A DNA stretch of 64,000 nucleotides from Sipunculus nudus (taxonomy: Eukaryota; Annelida; Sipuncula; Golfingiida; Sipunculidae): assembly GCA_026874595.1 (NCBI GenBank), contig CM049307.1, positions 77,600,643 through 77,664,642 on the forward strand, written 5' to 3'. Positions 19,383-29,692 of this stretch are shown here, one piece after another. The notes beneath the pieces are model-generated. The model saw only the letters and a list, made by a program, of their open reading frames with translations, had not been told where the DNA came from and did no database searches. How positions within the stretch are numbered: the stretch's first letter is position 1; every line of letters begins with the position of its first letter. The translations under genes and the position numbers were made by a program.

Positions 19383-19746
19383 CACATCAATGTGCTCACA
19401 CATGACGTAACATGTACATACGGCTGGCTGACGAAACCAGAAGGTTATAAATGTTTATGTTAAAATAACAATCAACTGCGCACATTTCTTACAGCGACAA
19501 TGTTCCGGATTTGGGAAGACGGGGGGAGAGGGGAAAGGGGGGGGGGGGGGGGCAAGTGTGAAACGGAAGACGCCGAGAGAAGGAGTTGTTATGTAACAAT
19601 CATAATCATAAACAACAAACACACCTGCACATTCATGTCCGTTTATTTGAACTTTGCCTGATGTAAGCTGTGTATTCCCCAAGCCAAAAAAAAAAAAAAC
19701 AAAACGGATCGACATATTCATCTTTCTCCCGCAAACCAGGTGCCGT
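19383..19746. other. spacer with a long G tract
   Basis: A purine-rich stretch with about 14 consecutive G at 19538-19552 and an A tract near 19685. No gene is seen. Confidence 0.45.
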
Positions 19747-20295
19747 TTATAACAACGGATACACCCCTCCCTTGTAAAAGGGGCGCTCAATGTCCAACTC
19801 TGACCTCCAGTCTGTGAACAAACATGTGACCCGATGTTTGACCTTTGACCACGGTGTAAAATCCACATCTGGCAATATTATCTGCAATTCCGCCATCAGC
19901 GACTCCATCAAATGCCATCGCGCCATTGGCGCATTTGACACGAAATCTGCGAAATCATGAAATGTCTCCACATCGTTGCCGCAATTTACAGGCAGGTACT
20001 TCTCCATAAGGGGAGCTATTGCATCCTGTTTGTCCAGTTCGTCATATAGCTGAACAGAACGTTCACACGAGAAAGCGTCTTCAAAACGTTCACTCATGTC
20101 ATATGTTGTTTCCAATGAACAGTCACAGCAGTGGCCATCCACGCCTTTACAATCACTGTCACAATCGCATGTCACGTGAAGCAAGCACTTGCATTTATCA
20201 CAGTATACATCGTTGCTACTTTGACCTGGACCTTTTGTGACACATGCATCCATGGTTCCTTCGTCCATGTACAGGAGTCCGTCACACAGCCCCAT
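19747..20295 (-). CDS. Cys-rich zinc-binding protein
   Basis: A 182-residue protein from the ATG at 20295. Residues about 33-60 contain CDKCKC, CDCDSDC and HCCDC with a His, a pattern expected of a zinc-binding PHD- or RING-like module. The exact class cannot be decided by eye. The C-terminal 110 residues are helical and acidic (DELDKQDAIAP, FHDFADFV). It is the most distal gene of the minus-strand unit. No clear acceptor lies directly before the ATG, unlike its upstream neighbours. Confidence 0.65.
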   Translation of the reverse strand: MGLCDGLLYMDEGTMDACVTKGPGQSSNDVYCDKCKCLLHVTCDCDSDCKGVDGHCCDCSLETTYDMSERFEDAFSCERSVQLYDELDKQDAIAPLMEKYLPVNCGNDVETFHDFADFVSNAPMARWHLMESLMAELQIILPDVDFTPWSKVKHRVTCLFTDWRSELDIERPFYKGGVYPLL

Positions 20296-20765
20296 ACACA
20301 AGTATCTATCATCAGTACAAATAGATACACGTTCACATCGTCACGTCGCTTCATCGTATTTATCATCATCATTGCAGTGAGAAAGTTTGTGTGATATGAG
20401 GCGGGCGACCAGTCGGTGAATGCAAGATTGTTATAACGGAAGGGGGCAAAAGGGGGGGAGGGAGGGGGAGGTGGTGGTAGTGGCAGAATCCATATTTTGT
20501 GACACGAGGACAACCGTCTCACACATTCATTAACACGTATACGTGTAGACGAGAATGACAATATGTAACATGTACCATAAACGTTTATTTCAGGTTATTA
20601 CATACCAAGCAGTGGTTTAATCACATGTGCATATATGGTCATGAATGTTCTGTTATCGCCACCAAGCAGAAACGTATCATAACAACCAATTACGAATGTT
20701 TATATGAACATTTCCCACATTCCAAGCAGAGGTTTATTCACATGTGCATATAAGGTCACGATTGT
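20296..20765. other. spacer with G-rich stretch
   Basis: It holds a G/GGA-rich segment at 20440-20480 and a minus-strand AATAAA near 20585 that probably serves the gene at 20766-21617. There are repeated phrases GGTTTA.TCACATGTGCATAT at 20617 and 20731. Confidence 0.45.
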
Positions 20766-21617
20766 TCAGATAACAACGTACGGGTTATTTTTTTTCCGGT
20801 TACTCTGCAGGAATGTGATGTAATCGGGAAACAAGACCTGCACGCCTGACAAACTGAGACCACGTTCGATTGTTCCACCTATCTGTCCGTATCCTGCCTC
20901 GCGAAAGATAACCGCCAGTTTGTTCCAGTACCACAGCGGAAGTTTTTCAAGGTAAGTCAAAAAAGTCAAGCGCCTTTTAAACGCTAATCCGGTGATGAGA
21001 AACAGTTTATCCCTTTGAAACTGGTTCATTATATGCAAGTCTACGCACAAACGCGTAACGACACAGGACTCGTCCATGCACAGGATGTCATCCCGGATAA
21101 ACAGGGGACGTATATATACAGCCATGAGGACACCAAGGTCTTTCTCGCCGCCTGTGGATGCTCTTGGACATGTGTACCGTCGGGAATGAAAGAATGCCTC
21201 CAGCCGAGACAGTTTTTTACTGTAAGCAGGATCTTGTACTGTTTTATTAATCTTATGATCCGCAGTCGGGGCCCGCGGCAGGCTCTGTATGGCGTGTCGC
21301 ATGACCACGTTCCAAAAAAAATAATACACCTGCGATTCACCGGTTTTGCAAAATAGCTTCATGGCCTCGTCCATTTTTTCTAAAGGGAACCGCCCTGCCA
21401 GATGACTAAGCAGCATGACGCCGCGTACTTTGGCACGTTTTTCTTGCATGATGTTTTCAAACATCGTACGATCAAGGAAACCGAGCTGCAACATTATATT
21501 CCAAAGGGGGGATGTCACCTTCGTGTGGATTTTCTGAGCCAGTGTGGGTATCTGACGTCCCATGTACCTCATTACAGCTTCGTTGTTCGCATACACCTCA
21601 GACCGGATATGGGCCAT
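20766..21617 (-). CDS. helical protein with two possible CARD-like domains
   Basis: A 283-residue protein. Residues about 18-100 follow a six-helix CARD-like pattern (P.L...I....T.PLW.IML.LGFLD....E.I........LL..L), and residues about 185-270 show a similar layout (CVVTRLCVDL..MNQFQRDKLFLI ... FLTYLEKLP). The two blocks are separated by a basic linker. Similarity to the clear CARDs at 46-54 kb is weak and by pattern only. The minus-strand acceptor CTGTCACAG ends exactly at the ATG, so splicing must bring the leader directly to the start codon. Function is inferred, if CARD is right, as a binding decoy or adaptor. Confidence 0.7.
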   Translation of the reverse strand: MAHIRSEVYANNEAVMRYMGRQIPTLAQKIHTKVTSPLWNIMLQLGFLDRTMFENIMQEKRAKVRGVMLLSHLAGRFPLEKMDEAMKLFCKTGESQVYYFFWNVVMRHAIQSLPRAPTADHKINKTVQDPAYSKKLSRLEAFFHSRRYTCPRASTGGEKDLGVLMAVYIRPLFIRDDILCMDESCVVTRLCVDLHIMNQFQRDKLFLITGLAFKRRLTFLTYLEKLPLWYWNKLAVIFREAGYGQIGGTIERGLSLSGVQVLFPDYITFLQSNRKKNNPYVVI

Positions 21618-22189
21618 CTGTGACAGAACAGAGAGAGAGAGATAGAGATAGAGAAATTACAGACAGGGTATCATGTAAAAATGACCATCAGACCTTGCAC
21701 GCCAACATTTCAAACCCTGCGTACAGGCACATCCATACCGCAGTTTCGCCGGCAAAACTCCGATTCTTGCATGCGATACATGAAAAAGGAGACGGTAGTG
21801 AAAGTTACATCATTTATTCCGAACTAACTGGTACAAGAATATCTACTGCGCTATCATCCAAACTGTTACAAACAATATATATCAAAAACTGTCTTATAAA
21901 CTATGAAACCGATATATGTAAGGCATACACGGACAAAATATTTACAGTAGGTACACATTAAACAAAATACATATCAAGTGCGATCTATGATAAAAATAAG
22001 ACAAGTTAACTAAACCATAACATGTACCTTGATTGTACGTACGTGGTATTAACAAATGGGTATTAAAATGCGATCATATAACAAAAGTTCTCTTGGTCAA
22101 AGATACCACATATATCCTGTACACCACACAGTGTGTACCGCCCTTCACAGGGGCAAAAAATGTACATTTCTTGGTTGAAATGATTTTCT
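21618..22189 (-). repeat. duplicated inter-gene spacer, copy 1
   Basis: This spacer and the one at 23076-23567 are near copies (shared phrases around GTTACATCATTTATTCCGA, TATATCAAAAACTGTCT and AACATGTACCTTGATT). AATAAA on the minus strand at about 21810 serves the gene at 22190. The duplicated unit was therefore gene, poly(A) signal and acceptor together. Confidence 0.7.
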
Positions 22190-23059
22190 TTACTTTGTGT
22201 TCCTTTTTTTGTTCCTTTTTTTGCCACGCATCTTGCGTTTCTTGATGACGCGACCTGTTTTAACTGTTGTGGTTTTAGGTTGATCCTGCGCAGTAGAAGT
22301 CACGCGGCGTTTTTTCTTCCTCGCTATTTTTTCCGCTTTTTCTTCTGCGATACATATGGCCTCATCATTTAACCATTTCAAATAATCCGCGAGCCTGTCC
22401 CAGTTCAAGCGGTGGTCCTGCAGAGCTTCATATGGTACCCATTTGGTCGTATTATCCAGTGTGTCAATCATATCAATATAAAGGGTCTCCACCCAATCCA
22501 TGTACCCTGACAGTTTACATAGAGCTGGGTACACCAGATCCTGGCACGGCATGTCTGTCAGTTCGTCGACGGTTTCATACATCTGCATATACGTATTCCA
22601 GTATTCCCTATCGTGCACAAAAACGTCTCTTTCGTTTCGTTCATCCCAGGATTCTTCCTCGAATTGTTTGATGTACCCTGGATACCGCGACATGATATCA
22701 ACCAACAGCCTCGTCTTTAATGAGAAATCTTTCAAAACCTGGCACTCTCCTTCTTCATCGGGTGATTCTTGTACACGTTTTTCCGCATCATTGGCCAGTT
22801 TTAGGAGCGCCTCAGTGTTTTTCTTTAACGCTTCTCTAGCTGACGTTTCGTGCATCAGTCGGTACTTGTTTCGGGTTTCTTCATCAGATGAGTCATCCGA
22901 CGAGTCATCCCATGAGTCATCCGATATGTCGGAATCTGGGGTGTTGGCTTTTACTTGGTAGTTGAGTGAACAGTCTTGGTGGTCTGGGTCGTCCGTTTGA
23001 TGGCGCGGGGCGTCCACCATGTCAGTCATTGTTTGGTCGCACACTTCTGTCGTTTCCAT
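22190..23059 (-). CDS. METTEV-family nuclear-type helical protein, copy 1
   Basis: A 289-residue protein. Layout: conserved start METTEV.., a Gln/Asp/Pro-rich N-terminus, an acidic Ser/Asp run (SDDSWDDSSDDSSDEE, about 45-60), a helical core of about 160 residues (TEALLKLA, PGYIKQFEEES, PCQDLVYPAL.KLSGYM.WVETLY), and a strongly basic tail (AEKIARKKKRRVTS, RKKRKMRGKKR) that should act as a nuclear localisation or nucleic-acid-binding signal. The acceptor ATATTGCAG ends at 23076, 16 bases before the ATG, in a block shared with the other copies. Role unknown. Confidence 0.82.
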   Translation of the reverse strand: METTEVCDQTMTDMVDAPRHQTDDPDHQDCSLNYQVKANTPDSDISDDSWDDSSDDSSDEETRNKYRLMHETSAREALKKNTEALLKLANDAEKRVQESPDEEGECQVLKDFSLKTRLLVDIMSRYPGYIKQFEEESWDERNERDVFVHDREYWNTYMQMYETVDELTDMPCQDLVYPALCKLSGYMDWVETLYIDMIDTLDNTTKWVPYEALQDHRLNWDRLADYLKWLNDEAICIAEEKAEKIARKKKRRVTSTAQDQPKTTTVKTGRVIKKRKMRGKKRNKKRNTK

Positions 23060-23567
23060 TTTCGTAACGGGCGTGCTGCAATATACACAAACGCATTAAG
23101 GGCAGGGTATCAGGAAAATGACAATCCAAGCTAGCACGCCAACATTCAAACTTTCTGCACAGTGAAACATTCATACCACAGTTTCGCCGGCAAAACTCCG
23201 ATTCCTACATGCGACACATGAAAACGGAGACGGTAGTGAAAGTTACATCATTTATTCCGAACTAAACTGTTACAAACAATATATATCAAAAACTGTCTCA
23301 TAAACTATGAAACCGATATATGTAAGGCATACACGGACAAAATATTTACAGTAGGTACACATTAAACAAAATACATATTACGTGAGATGATAAAAATAAC
23401 ACACACAATCTCAGTTAACAAAAACCATAACATGTACCTTGATTACACGTACGTGGCATAAAAAAATTGGATATTAAAATGCGATTATATAACAAAAGTC
23501 CTCTTGGTCAAAGATGCCACATATATATCCTGTACACCACACAGCGTGTACCGCCGTTCACAAGGGT

Positions 23568-24374
23568 CTAGTTGACGCGACCTGTTTTAACTGTTTTGGT
23601 TTTAGGTTGATCCTTCACGGTAGAAGTCACGCGGCGTTTTTTCGCTAATTTTTCCGCTTTTTCTTTTGAGACACATATGGCCTCATTATTTAACCATTTC
23701 AAATAACACGCGAGCCTGTCCCAGATTATGCTGTGGTCATGCACCACATAATATGGTATCCTTTTGGTCGTACGTTCCAGTGTGTCAATCATATAATTAT
23801 AAAGGGTCTCCACCCAATACATGTACCCAGAAAGTTTCAATAGAGCTGGGTACACCAGGTCTTGGCACGGCATTTTTGTCAGTTCGTCTACGGTTTCAGA
23901 CATCTGCTTAAACGTACCCCAGTATTCTCTATCGTTCACGGATACTTCACTTTCGTTTCGTCCATGACAGGATTCTTCCTCGAATTGTTTGATGTACCCT
24001 GGGTACCGCGACATGATATCAACCAACAACCTCATCTTTAATGAGAAATCCATCAAAACCTGGCACTCTCCTTCTTCATCGGGTGATTCTTGTACACGTT
24101 TGTCCGCACCATTGGCCAGTTGTAGTAGCGCCTCAGTGTTGTCCTTTAACGCTCTTCTGGCTGACGTTTCGATAATCTGTCCCCACAGATTTCGGGTTTC
24201 TTCATCCGACGAGTCATCGGATGACGACGAGTCATCCGATATGTCGGAATCTGGGGTGTTGGCTTTTCCTTGGTAGTTGAGTGAACAGTCTTGGTTGTCA
24301 GGGTCGTCCGTTTGATGGCTCGGGGCGTCCACCATATCAGTCATTGTTTGGTCGCACACTTCTGTCGTTTCCAT
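23568..24374 (-). CDS. METTEV-family protein, copy 2
   Basis: A 268-residue protein from the ATG at 24374, closely similar to copy 1 along the whole length but with a shorter acidic run and a shorter basic tail ending in KTVKTGRVN. I prefer this ATG because the acceptor (TATTGCAG) ends at 24389 just upstream, as in the other copies. A longer reading through the acceptor is unlikely. Part of the tandem family 22190-27552. Confidence 0.82.
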   Translation of the reverse strand: METTEVCDQTMTDMVDAPSHQTDDPDNQDCSLNYQGKANTPDSDISDDSSSSDDSSDEETRNLWGQIIETSARRALKDNTEALLQLANGADKRVQESPDEEGECQVLMDFSLKMRLLVDIMSRYPGYIKQFEEESCHGRNESEVSVNDREYWGTFKQMSETVDELTKMPCQDLVYPALLKLSGYMYWVETLYNYMIDTLERTTKRIPYYVVHDHSIIWDRLACYLKWLNNEAICVSKEKAEKLAKKRRVTSTVKDQPKTKTVKTGRVN

Positions 24375-25000
24375 TTGTAACGGGCGTGCTGCAATACACA
24401 CAAAACGCATTAAGGGCAGGGTATCAGGAAAATGACAATCCAAGCTAGCACGCCAACATTCAAACTCTCTGTACAGTGAAACATCCATACCCCTGTTTCG
24501 CTGGCAAATCTCCGATGCTTGCCTGCGGTACATTAAAACGGAGACGGAAATGAAAGTTACATCATTTATTCCGACTAAATGTTACAAAGAATGTTTATGC
24601 CGATGGTTATAAAAATTAACAAACAGTCTCATCATCACCTAACAAAACATACACCAGAAATCAAATACATCACAAAATTATATGTTACATTTTTTTGGTG
24701 GTTATATGAATATCAAACAACCTAACGCTTACATTATACATCAAACCTACTTCTATGAGGCACATATTGTTAAAATATTTACATCAGGTACACACATGTA
24801 ACTGTACGAAATATGTTGAAAATACAACAAAATATATGTAAGCAAAATATTATATGTAAACAAAACTGTAGCAGACTCTTGGATTACAGGTACGTAGCAG
24901 TAAATATGGACAAAAAAAGAAAGAATTACATTACAAAACAGTTCTGTACAAAGGTATTTATGCATCGGGCAGTCTTGGTGTGAAAAAGTTGGCTACATAT
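24375..25000. other. AT-rich spacer
   Basis: Contains the acceptor for copy 2 and a minus-strand AATAAA near 24566 for the gene at 25001. No additional gene is supported. Confidence 0.45.
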
Positions 25001-25564
25001 TCACATCAGACCACACACTGAGTTCTGTCGTTTACGATCACGCATACTTTGTTTCCTTGCACGAGCAGCGGCATCTCGACCTCGACGTTTCTGTATCTCA
25101 CACCATAAACCATCCTTACATTTACGCAGCATGTTGCACTTATACAATATTTTCTGCAGATCTCTTTGAGTATTCCGATTGTGTTGCAGCTCCTTTATTA
25201 AACAATTGTATTTCTGCTGTACACGGGTAAAGTACCGATGCAATAACAGCAATGCAGCGACCACGAAGCCATCGCAACGTGCGTCTTGCTTGTACAGTCT
25301 TCCAGAAATATAATTAAACAGCGTGTGATATGTGGCCTTAAACCAGCATCTATCGCTGAGGTACAAATCAGGGAGGCCGTGAAGTCCTGTCGTGTCGAAG
25401 ATACGCACGTACACCTCTAACATTAATGCAACCCGGCGGCAATCAAACATGTACATCTTATGTATAGCTGATGTAGACCTTTTGGCACGTCTTTCGTAGA
25501 TATCCGCCAGCCGTCTCAACTGTCGGCAGACCCGTCTATCAAATATATCCTGTATGTCCGTCAT
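25001..25564 (-). CDS. basic helical protein
   Basis: A 187-residue protein. The ATG at 25564 is favoured over one at 25600 because the acceptor TGTTTGCAG ends at 25579, between them. Helical throughout, with a strongly basic C-terminal third (IQKRRGRDAAARARKQSMRDRKRQ) suggesting nuclear location or nucleic-acid binding. It may be distantly related to the family B proteins, but the match is too weak to assert. It interrupts the METTEV series. Confidence 0.7.
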   Translation of the reverse strand: MTDIQDIFDRRVCRQLRRLADIYERRAKRSTSAIHKMYMFDCRRVALMLEVYVRIFDTTGLHGLPDLYLSDRCWFKATYHTLFNYISGRLYKQDARCDGFVVAALLLLHRYFTRVQQKYNCLIKELQHNRNTQRDLQKILYKCNMLRKCKDGLWCEIQKRRGRDAAARARKQSMRDRKRQNSVCGLM

Positions 25565-25704
25565 CGTGCCAACACAAGCTGCAAACAGATACGATACCAT
25601 TTACTGATAATGTCAATGTATACAACAAAATCACGAGAGCAAAGGAAATATTTGTACATGTCTTTGTTGAAATATGTCTTTGTTGATGAAAGTTTTTCTT
25701 TTGT

Positions 25705-26574
25705 TTACTTTTTGTTATTTTTTCGGCCACGCCTCTTGCGTTTCTTGTTGACGCGACCTGTTTGAACTGTTTTGGTTTTGGATTGATCCTGCACGGTAGA
25801 CGTCACGCGGCGTTTTTTCTTTCTCGATTGTTTAACCATTGCCTCTTGTACCTCATCTGATACCTCATGATCTAACCATGACTGACATCGCTCGAGTTTT
25901 TCCCAGTTCCAACTGTGGTACTCCCGCACAAAACACGGTGCCACTAGTACCACAGGAAGTTCCCCTTCGGGTATGCAGTCACGCAGCCTGTCCTGCATGT
26001 CTGTGTAAAGGATCAGGATCGCCTCTATGTAAAAAGATAATATACCGAATGCATCATACACCAGATCCGGGCACGGCGTTTTTCTCATTGCGTCGATGAT
26101 AGCTTTCATTCTCTTGTACGTCAGTTTGTATGCACCGTCTTTCACGACGCGTTTCCCATCTGTTGGTCCAACCATGGCATCTGCCTCAAACTTTTGTATA
26201 TGTCCAGGGAACTTTGATATTACATCAATAAGATTTTTGGTCTTATCAGCAAAATCCTTTAAACCCCTACACTCTTCCCTACACTCTTCATCATCATCAG
26301 GCGATTCTATGATTCGCTTTTCGGCAATGTCTACCAGATCCTTGAGTTCTTGTATGCGGTCCTCCATTTCTTTTTTGACCCACATTTCGTGCTTCTGCCG
26401 GAAACTCATTGGAGGGTCCTGATTGGCTGGGTCGTCCCCTGGAGGGTCAATTTTCTGTTCCTCTTGTGTTTGGCCGATAATTAGACTGTCCTGGTTGGCC
26501 TGCCCATTCATTGGAGGGTCCGGGGCGCTAATCTTTTGGGGGCTCATCTCTCCGCTAACTTCTGTCGTTTCCAT
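25705..26574 (-). CDS. METTEV-family protein, copy 3
   Basis: A 289-residue protein from the ATG at 26574, which follows the acceptor TTATTACAG (ends 26591). It shares METTEV, the PG.I.KFE block, the PCPDLVYDAFG.LS block and the basic tail (KKKRRVTSTVQDQ ... KKRKRRGRKNNKK) with copies 1 and 2. The N-terminus has short repeats of the kind PP.N.QANQD. More divergent than copies 1 and 2 are from each other. Confidence 0.8.
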   Translation of the reverse strand: METTEVSGEMSPQKISAPDPPMNGQANQDSLIIGQTQEEQKIDPPGDDPANQDPPMSFRQKHEMWVKKEMEDRIQELKDLVDIAEKRIIESPDDDEECREECRGLKDFADKTKNLIDVISKFPGHIQKFEADAMVGPTDGKRVVKDGAYKLTYKRMKAIIDAMRKTPCPDLVYDAFGILSFYIEAILILYTDMQDRLRDCIPEGELPVVLVAPCFVREYHSWNWEKLERCQSWLDHEVSDEVQEAMVKQSRKKKRRVTSTVQDQSKTKTVQTGRVNKKRKRRGRKNNKK

Positions 26575-26961
26575 TATCGTATCGGGTGTGCTGTAATAAT
26601 CCATAAACGCCATTAAGGGAAGGGTAGCAGGAAAAACACCATCCAACTTAGCATGCCAACATTCAAACTCTCAGCACAGTGAAACAACCATATCACGTGA
26701 TTCATGAAAAAAACTAAAAGACATTAATACAACTTACAATCATTTATTCTGATGAGATAATACAAAACTTGAATAATAAAAGATACGACAATCACGTATT
26801 CTAATTGAGGGAATACGGGGATATTAAGATCGATATACTGATCACACTATCTACTGTCACTTACAAAAACCAAACATCTGCAATGGGTAAATATATTGGC
26901 ATATTTACATGTTTATCCACAAGTCCGTTCAGCCATAAGTCCTTTTGTAAACATAACACTG
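26575..26961. other. spacer
   Basis: Carries the acceptor of copy 3 and a minus-strand AATAAA near 26750. No gene. Confidence 0.45.
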
Positions 26962-27552
26962 TTACTTTCTTCCATTTTCGTCCGCTGCAGCCTTCTTCTC
27001 TAACCATAAAGCCCAACCTAATATTAACACCCCCTGTGCGAACTCCTCCCAATGGTGATGGTGCCACATCATTTCAGATGGTATCGACTTACAGTGAACC
27101 ATGCTCCTACGTATGTAAAGGGTCCTGACCCATAACATGTACGCCGACAATTGACATAAGGCCAGCCACAATATATCACTGCATGACCTGCGACGCATTA
27201 CGCCGACGACGGAATACATCTTCTTGAACGTCTTCACGTATCCGCCATCTACTACGAAGCCGTTATGTTCTTGTTGTCCATCCCTTGCCTCGAAGTTTTG
27301 AATGTACCCAGGGATCTGAGATATTACGGCAATCAGATCCTTGATGTATGTAGCGAACTCTTTTAAAGCCATACCCTCATCTTCATCATCGGATGATCGC
27401 TGTTCTGTATCCTTGACCAGTTTCGATGATCGCTCTTCCGCCTCCTTGGCCAGTTTCGCCATGTCGTCTAACATTTGTTTGCCCACTATTTCATGTTTCT
27501 CTGGGTCGTATTCATCTGGGGAGTCGTTCACGTTCATCCTTAATGAGTTCAT
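26962..27552 (-). CDS. METTEV-family protein, copy 4, divergent
   Basis: A 196-residue protein that keeps the core of the family (PGYIQNFEA, CSDILWLALCQLSAYMLWVRTLY) and the acidic SSDDEDEG run, but lacks the METTEV start and the long basic tail. The acceptor ATTATTGCAG ends at 27585, and the following CACGCGCG block matches the other copies, confirming common origin. Confidence 0.78.
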   Translation of the reverse strand: MNSLRMNVNDSPDEYDPEKHEIVGKQMLDDMAKLAKEAEERSSKLVKDTEQRSSDDEDEGMALKEFATYIKDLIAVISQIPGYIQNFEARDGQQEHNGFVVDGGYVKTFKKMYSVVGVMRRRSCSDILWLALCQLSAYMLWVRTLYIRRSMVHCKSIPSEMMWHHHHWEEFAQGVLILGWALWLEKKAAADENGRK

Positions 27553-27713
27553 GTCTGTAGTTTTTTATGAATGTATCGCGCGTGCTGCAATAATTATAAC
27601 GCGACCTGAGTAATGATGACACATATAACCCCTATGTAACAAATACAAAACCAATGTCACTGTCTATTACGTCGAGTCACAGTATTCATTGGTTCACGTC
27701 GTGCCGGCCATGA

Positions 27714-28187
27714 TTATTGGATACATGTAACAAAGTCCGGATATGTCTGCCACAAATCAGCCAGCAAGCACTGTGTCATCTGGTTCATTTCTTGGCATTG
27801 CAGTTTATGCTCATCAACGACACATACTAATGTTTGCATGTTTTCTATAACGAGTACGTATCTCCGGTGTACAGCGCACAACCGCTTATACACCGCCCAA
27901 AGTGCTTTCACAACAAGCTCAGAACATGACAACGATAGCACGTTATTTGCGATACACGACAGGTCCGCAAGTATTTGATCCAAATCCATATTTTCACACG
28001 GATACGTTTGGTATGATATGACACACCCCAACAATTGATCAAAGCACTGTTGGAACATAGAAATACATTCTACATATTGCTTTAACGTCGTGTCATTGTC
28101 GCTGTTTGGAGTAATACGTAGACACGTTTCTGCAGTTAATTTCAACTTTCCAAGTACATCTTCCACAAGAATATCGTTGTGTTCCAT
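27714..28187 (-). CDS. small helical protein
   Basis: A 157-residue helical protein from the ATG at 28187, eight bases after the acceptor TAATTGTAG (ends 28196). Its segment SELVVKALWAVYKRLCAVHRRY resembles in spacing the DLVYPALLKLSGYMYWVETLY segment of the METTEV family and the IVLRC segment of family B. All may therefore share one ancestral helical fold. This is inference from pattern. Neutral to acidic, with several Cys but no metal-binding spacing. Confidence 0.7.
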   Translation of the reverse strand: MEHNDILVEDVLGKLKLTAETCLRITPNSDNDTTLKQYVECISMFQQCFDQLLGCVISYQTYPCENMDLDQILADLSCIANNVLSLSCSELVVKALWAVYKRLCAVHRRYVLVIENMQTLVCVVDEHKLQCQEMNQMTQCLLADLWQTYPDFVTCIQ

Positions 28188-28536
28188 TGTCAGAACTACA
28201 ATTACATACAAACGACATCATCACGACCGTCCTGCACAATTGTCCATGTGTTATGTCTATATCGTGTTGATGACCGATATTTACATTCAGTTGTAGGATG
28301 TTGAATCTCTTGTTTTACTTGATGCAGGTACGTGTAGTAACACGTCAATATTCCGCCGCCGTGTAAATTATACTGTGCATGATTACGTAGTAACAGGATG
28401 TCGTTCGATTACCGTCAGCATATAAATATGACTGAGTATTATTATAGTACTATTAATATTTGTTTGTCAACATTATTTACAAACTGTCAGAAATGCGGTC
28501 TGTACAATAAGATTTCATAAACAATATTGTACTCAC

Positions 28537-28596
28537 ATTTAGCTGTGATATCCGGAACGATTTGTGTCTCTCTTCTTTATATGTCTTCGCTTTGCT
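28537..28596 (-). ncRNA. putative 60-base internal leader exon
   Basis: On the minus strand the acceptor TTTTATTGCAG ends at 28597 and the donor AAAT|GTGAGTAC follows at 28537/28536. The donor hexamer and following bases match the leader-exon donor at 29481/29480. There is no ATG inside. It could be an optional second leader exon for the genes downstream. Confidence 0.45.
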
Positions 28597-28861
28597 CTGC
28601 AATAAAACAACAACACCGTAAGAACACACAGTCACCATTGATAATCTACAACAGGAAACGACAACCACATATGGTGAATGCCAGTATCCCTATCACAAAC
28701 CATATTCAAATCATTACATTTATCAACTGCCCCCTGAAATATAAATGACAAGGTACTCTTCCAATGCTAGTCAACACAAACAAAACGATAACAATAAAAA
28801 AAAATATATAAAGCAACAACTTAACAGCAACTGCAACTCAACAGGCATCAAGGCGTGTGCC

Positions 28862-29371
28862 TCACTGACCTGCCAGCATCGATTGGAAATATGCGCCGAC
28901 AAACGTGTTAACCAGGAAATGAAACAGCATTATGTGGGTTTCTCTGTCCGGCCGGTTCCGGTTAAGAATGTTCCTGATGAACACCAAGATGTGATCTCCT
29001 GTCTGCCTGGGGTTGCTGTTCGGGGTAGGGTCGAACACGTGTGACGTGTAAGGGAATAATGACATGAATAATGTCACAGTTGTCGTCAGTAGCTGGCGCA
29101 TCTGGTCCGACATCTGAACATTCCCTTGAATCATACGTTCCAGGTACGTTTCTGGCCTGTACGGCACCAGAGGCAGGTTTCGGCGAAAGTTCACCGGTAA
29201 ACCGTCAACATGCTGTTGCGCATTATACTGCGCACCCACGGGCAACAAAGGCGACCACTGGCCTTGTAAGGTACCCGGAACATGGTTGCCTTGGGGTCGG
29301 GATGGTGCGCTGTTCGGGGGCTGTGCCACTACAACCAAAGGCAACACTGGTTTTACAAAAACCGTTGTCAT
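28862..29371 (-). CDS. Pro-rich N-terminus, helical C-terminus protein
   Basis: A 169-residue protein. The first 70 residues are Pro- and Gln-rich and probably disordered. The rest is helical and hydrophobic (LLTTTVTLFMSLFPYT, HIMLFHFLVNTFVGAYF), perhaps a small folded domain or membrane-associated. It is nearest the promoter of the minus-strand unit and lies within the first putative intron. I do not see an acceptor right before its ATG, so it may be made from unspliced RNA. No family is recognised. Confidence 0.6.
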   Translation of the reverse strand: MTTVFVKPVLPLVVVAQPPNSAPSRPQGNHVPGTLQGQWSPLLPVGAQYNAQQHVDGLPVNFRRNLPLVPYRPETYLERMIQGNVQMSDQMRQLLTTTVTLFMSLFPYTSHVFDPTPNSNPRQTGDHILVFIRNILNRNRPDRETHIMLFHFLVNTFVGAYFQSMLAGQ

Positions 29372-29480
29372 ATATCACATATGACATTGCCGAACAGTTG
29401 GATCAGAATGTACATCAATAAGAGATGAACACCTTTTACAGTAAACTAAATGTGTTGAACGATAAAATAAATGTACTCAC

Positions 29481-29668
29481 TTTTGATTTCTTGCTCGCTT
29501 TCTGTTGTAAGTATACTCTTTATTCTTCACTCGCTTCTTCTGTCTATCCTTCACGCCTGTAAATTGCTTCAGTGAAGTCCTATACTGCTTCTATACTAGT
29601 ATCCGTGTGCTACGATATAAGTCCCTTGCTGCTGTTCACTTGCAGTGGTATGTCTCTAAGCGAGAGTG
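29481..29668 (-). ncRNA. putative ATG-free leader exon of the minus-strand unit
   Basis: It runs from about 25 bases after the TATA box (approximate) to the donor AAAA|GTGAGTAC at 29481/29480. No ATG occurs in it. Downstream acceptors lie directly before at least seven ORFs between 28.2 and 21.6 kb. The arrangement mirrors the plus-strand leader at 6280-6439. Confidence 0.55.
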
Positions 29669-29692
29669 ATTGCACTGTTACGAGTAGGGTCC

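Noticed and set aside
28862-29421. Plus-strand frames opposite the Pro-rich protein
   Set aside because: Shadow frames without start context. The minus strand has the promoter and the consistent gene order.
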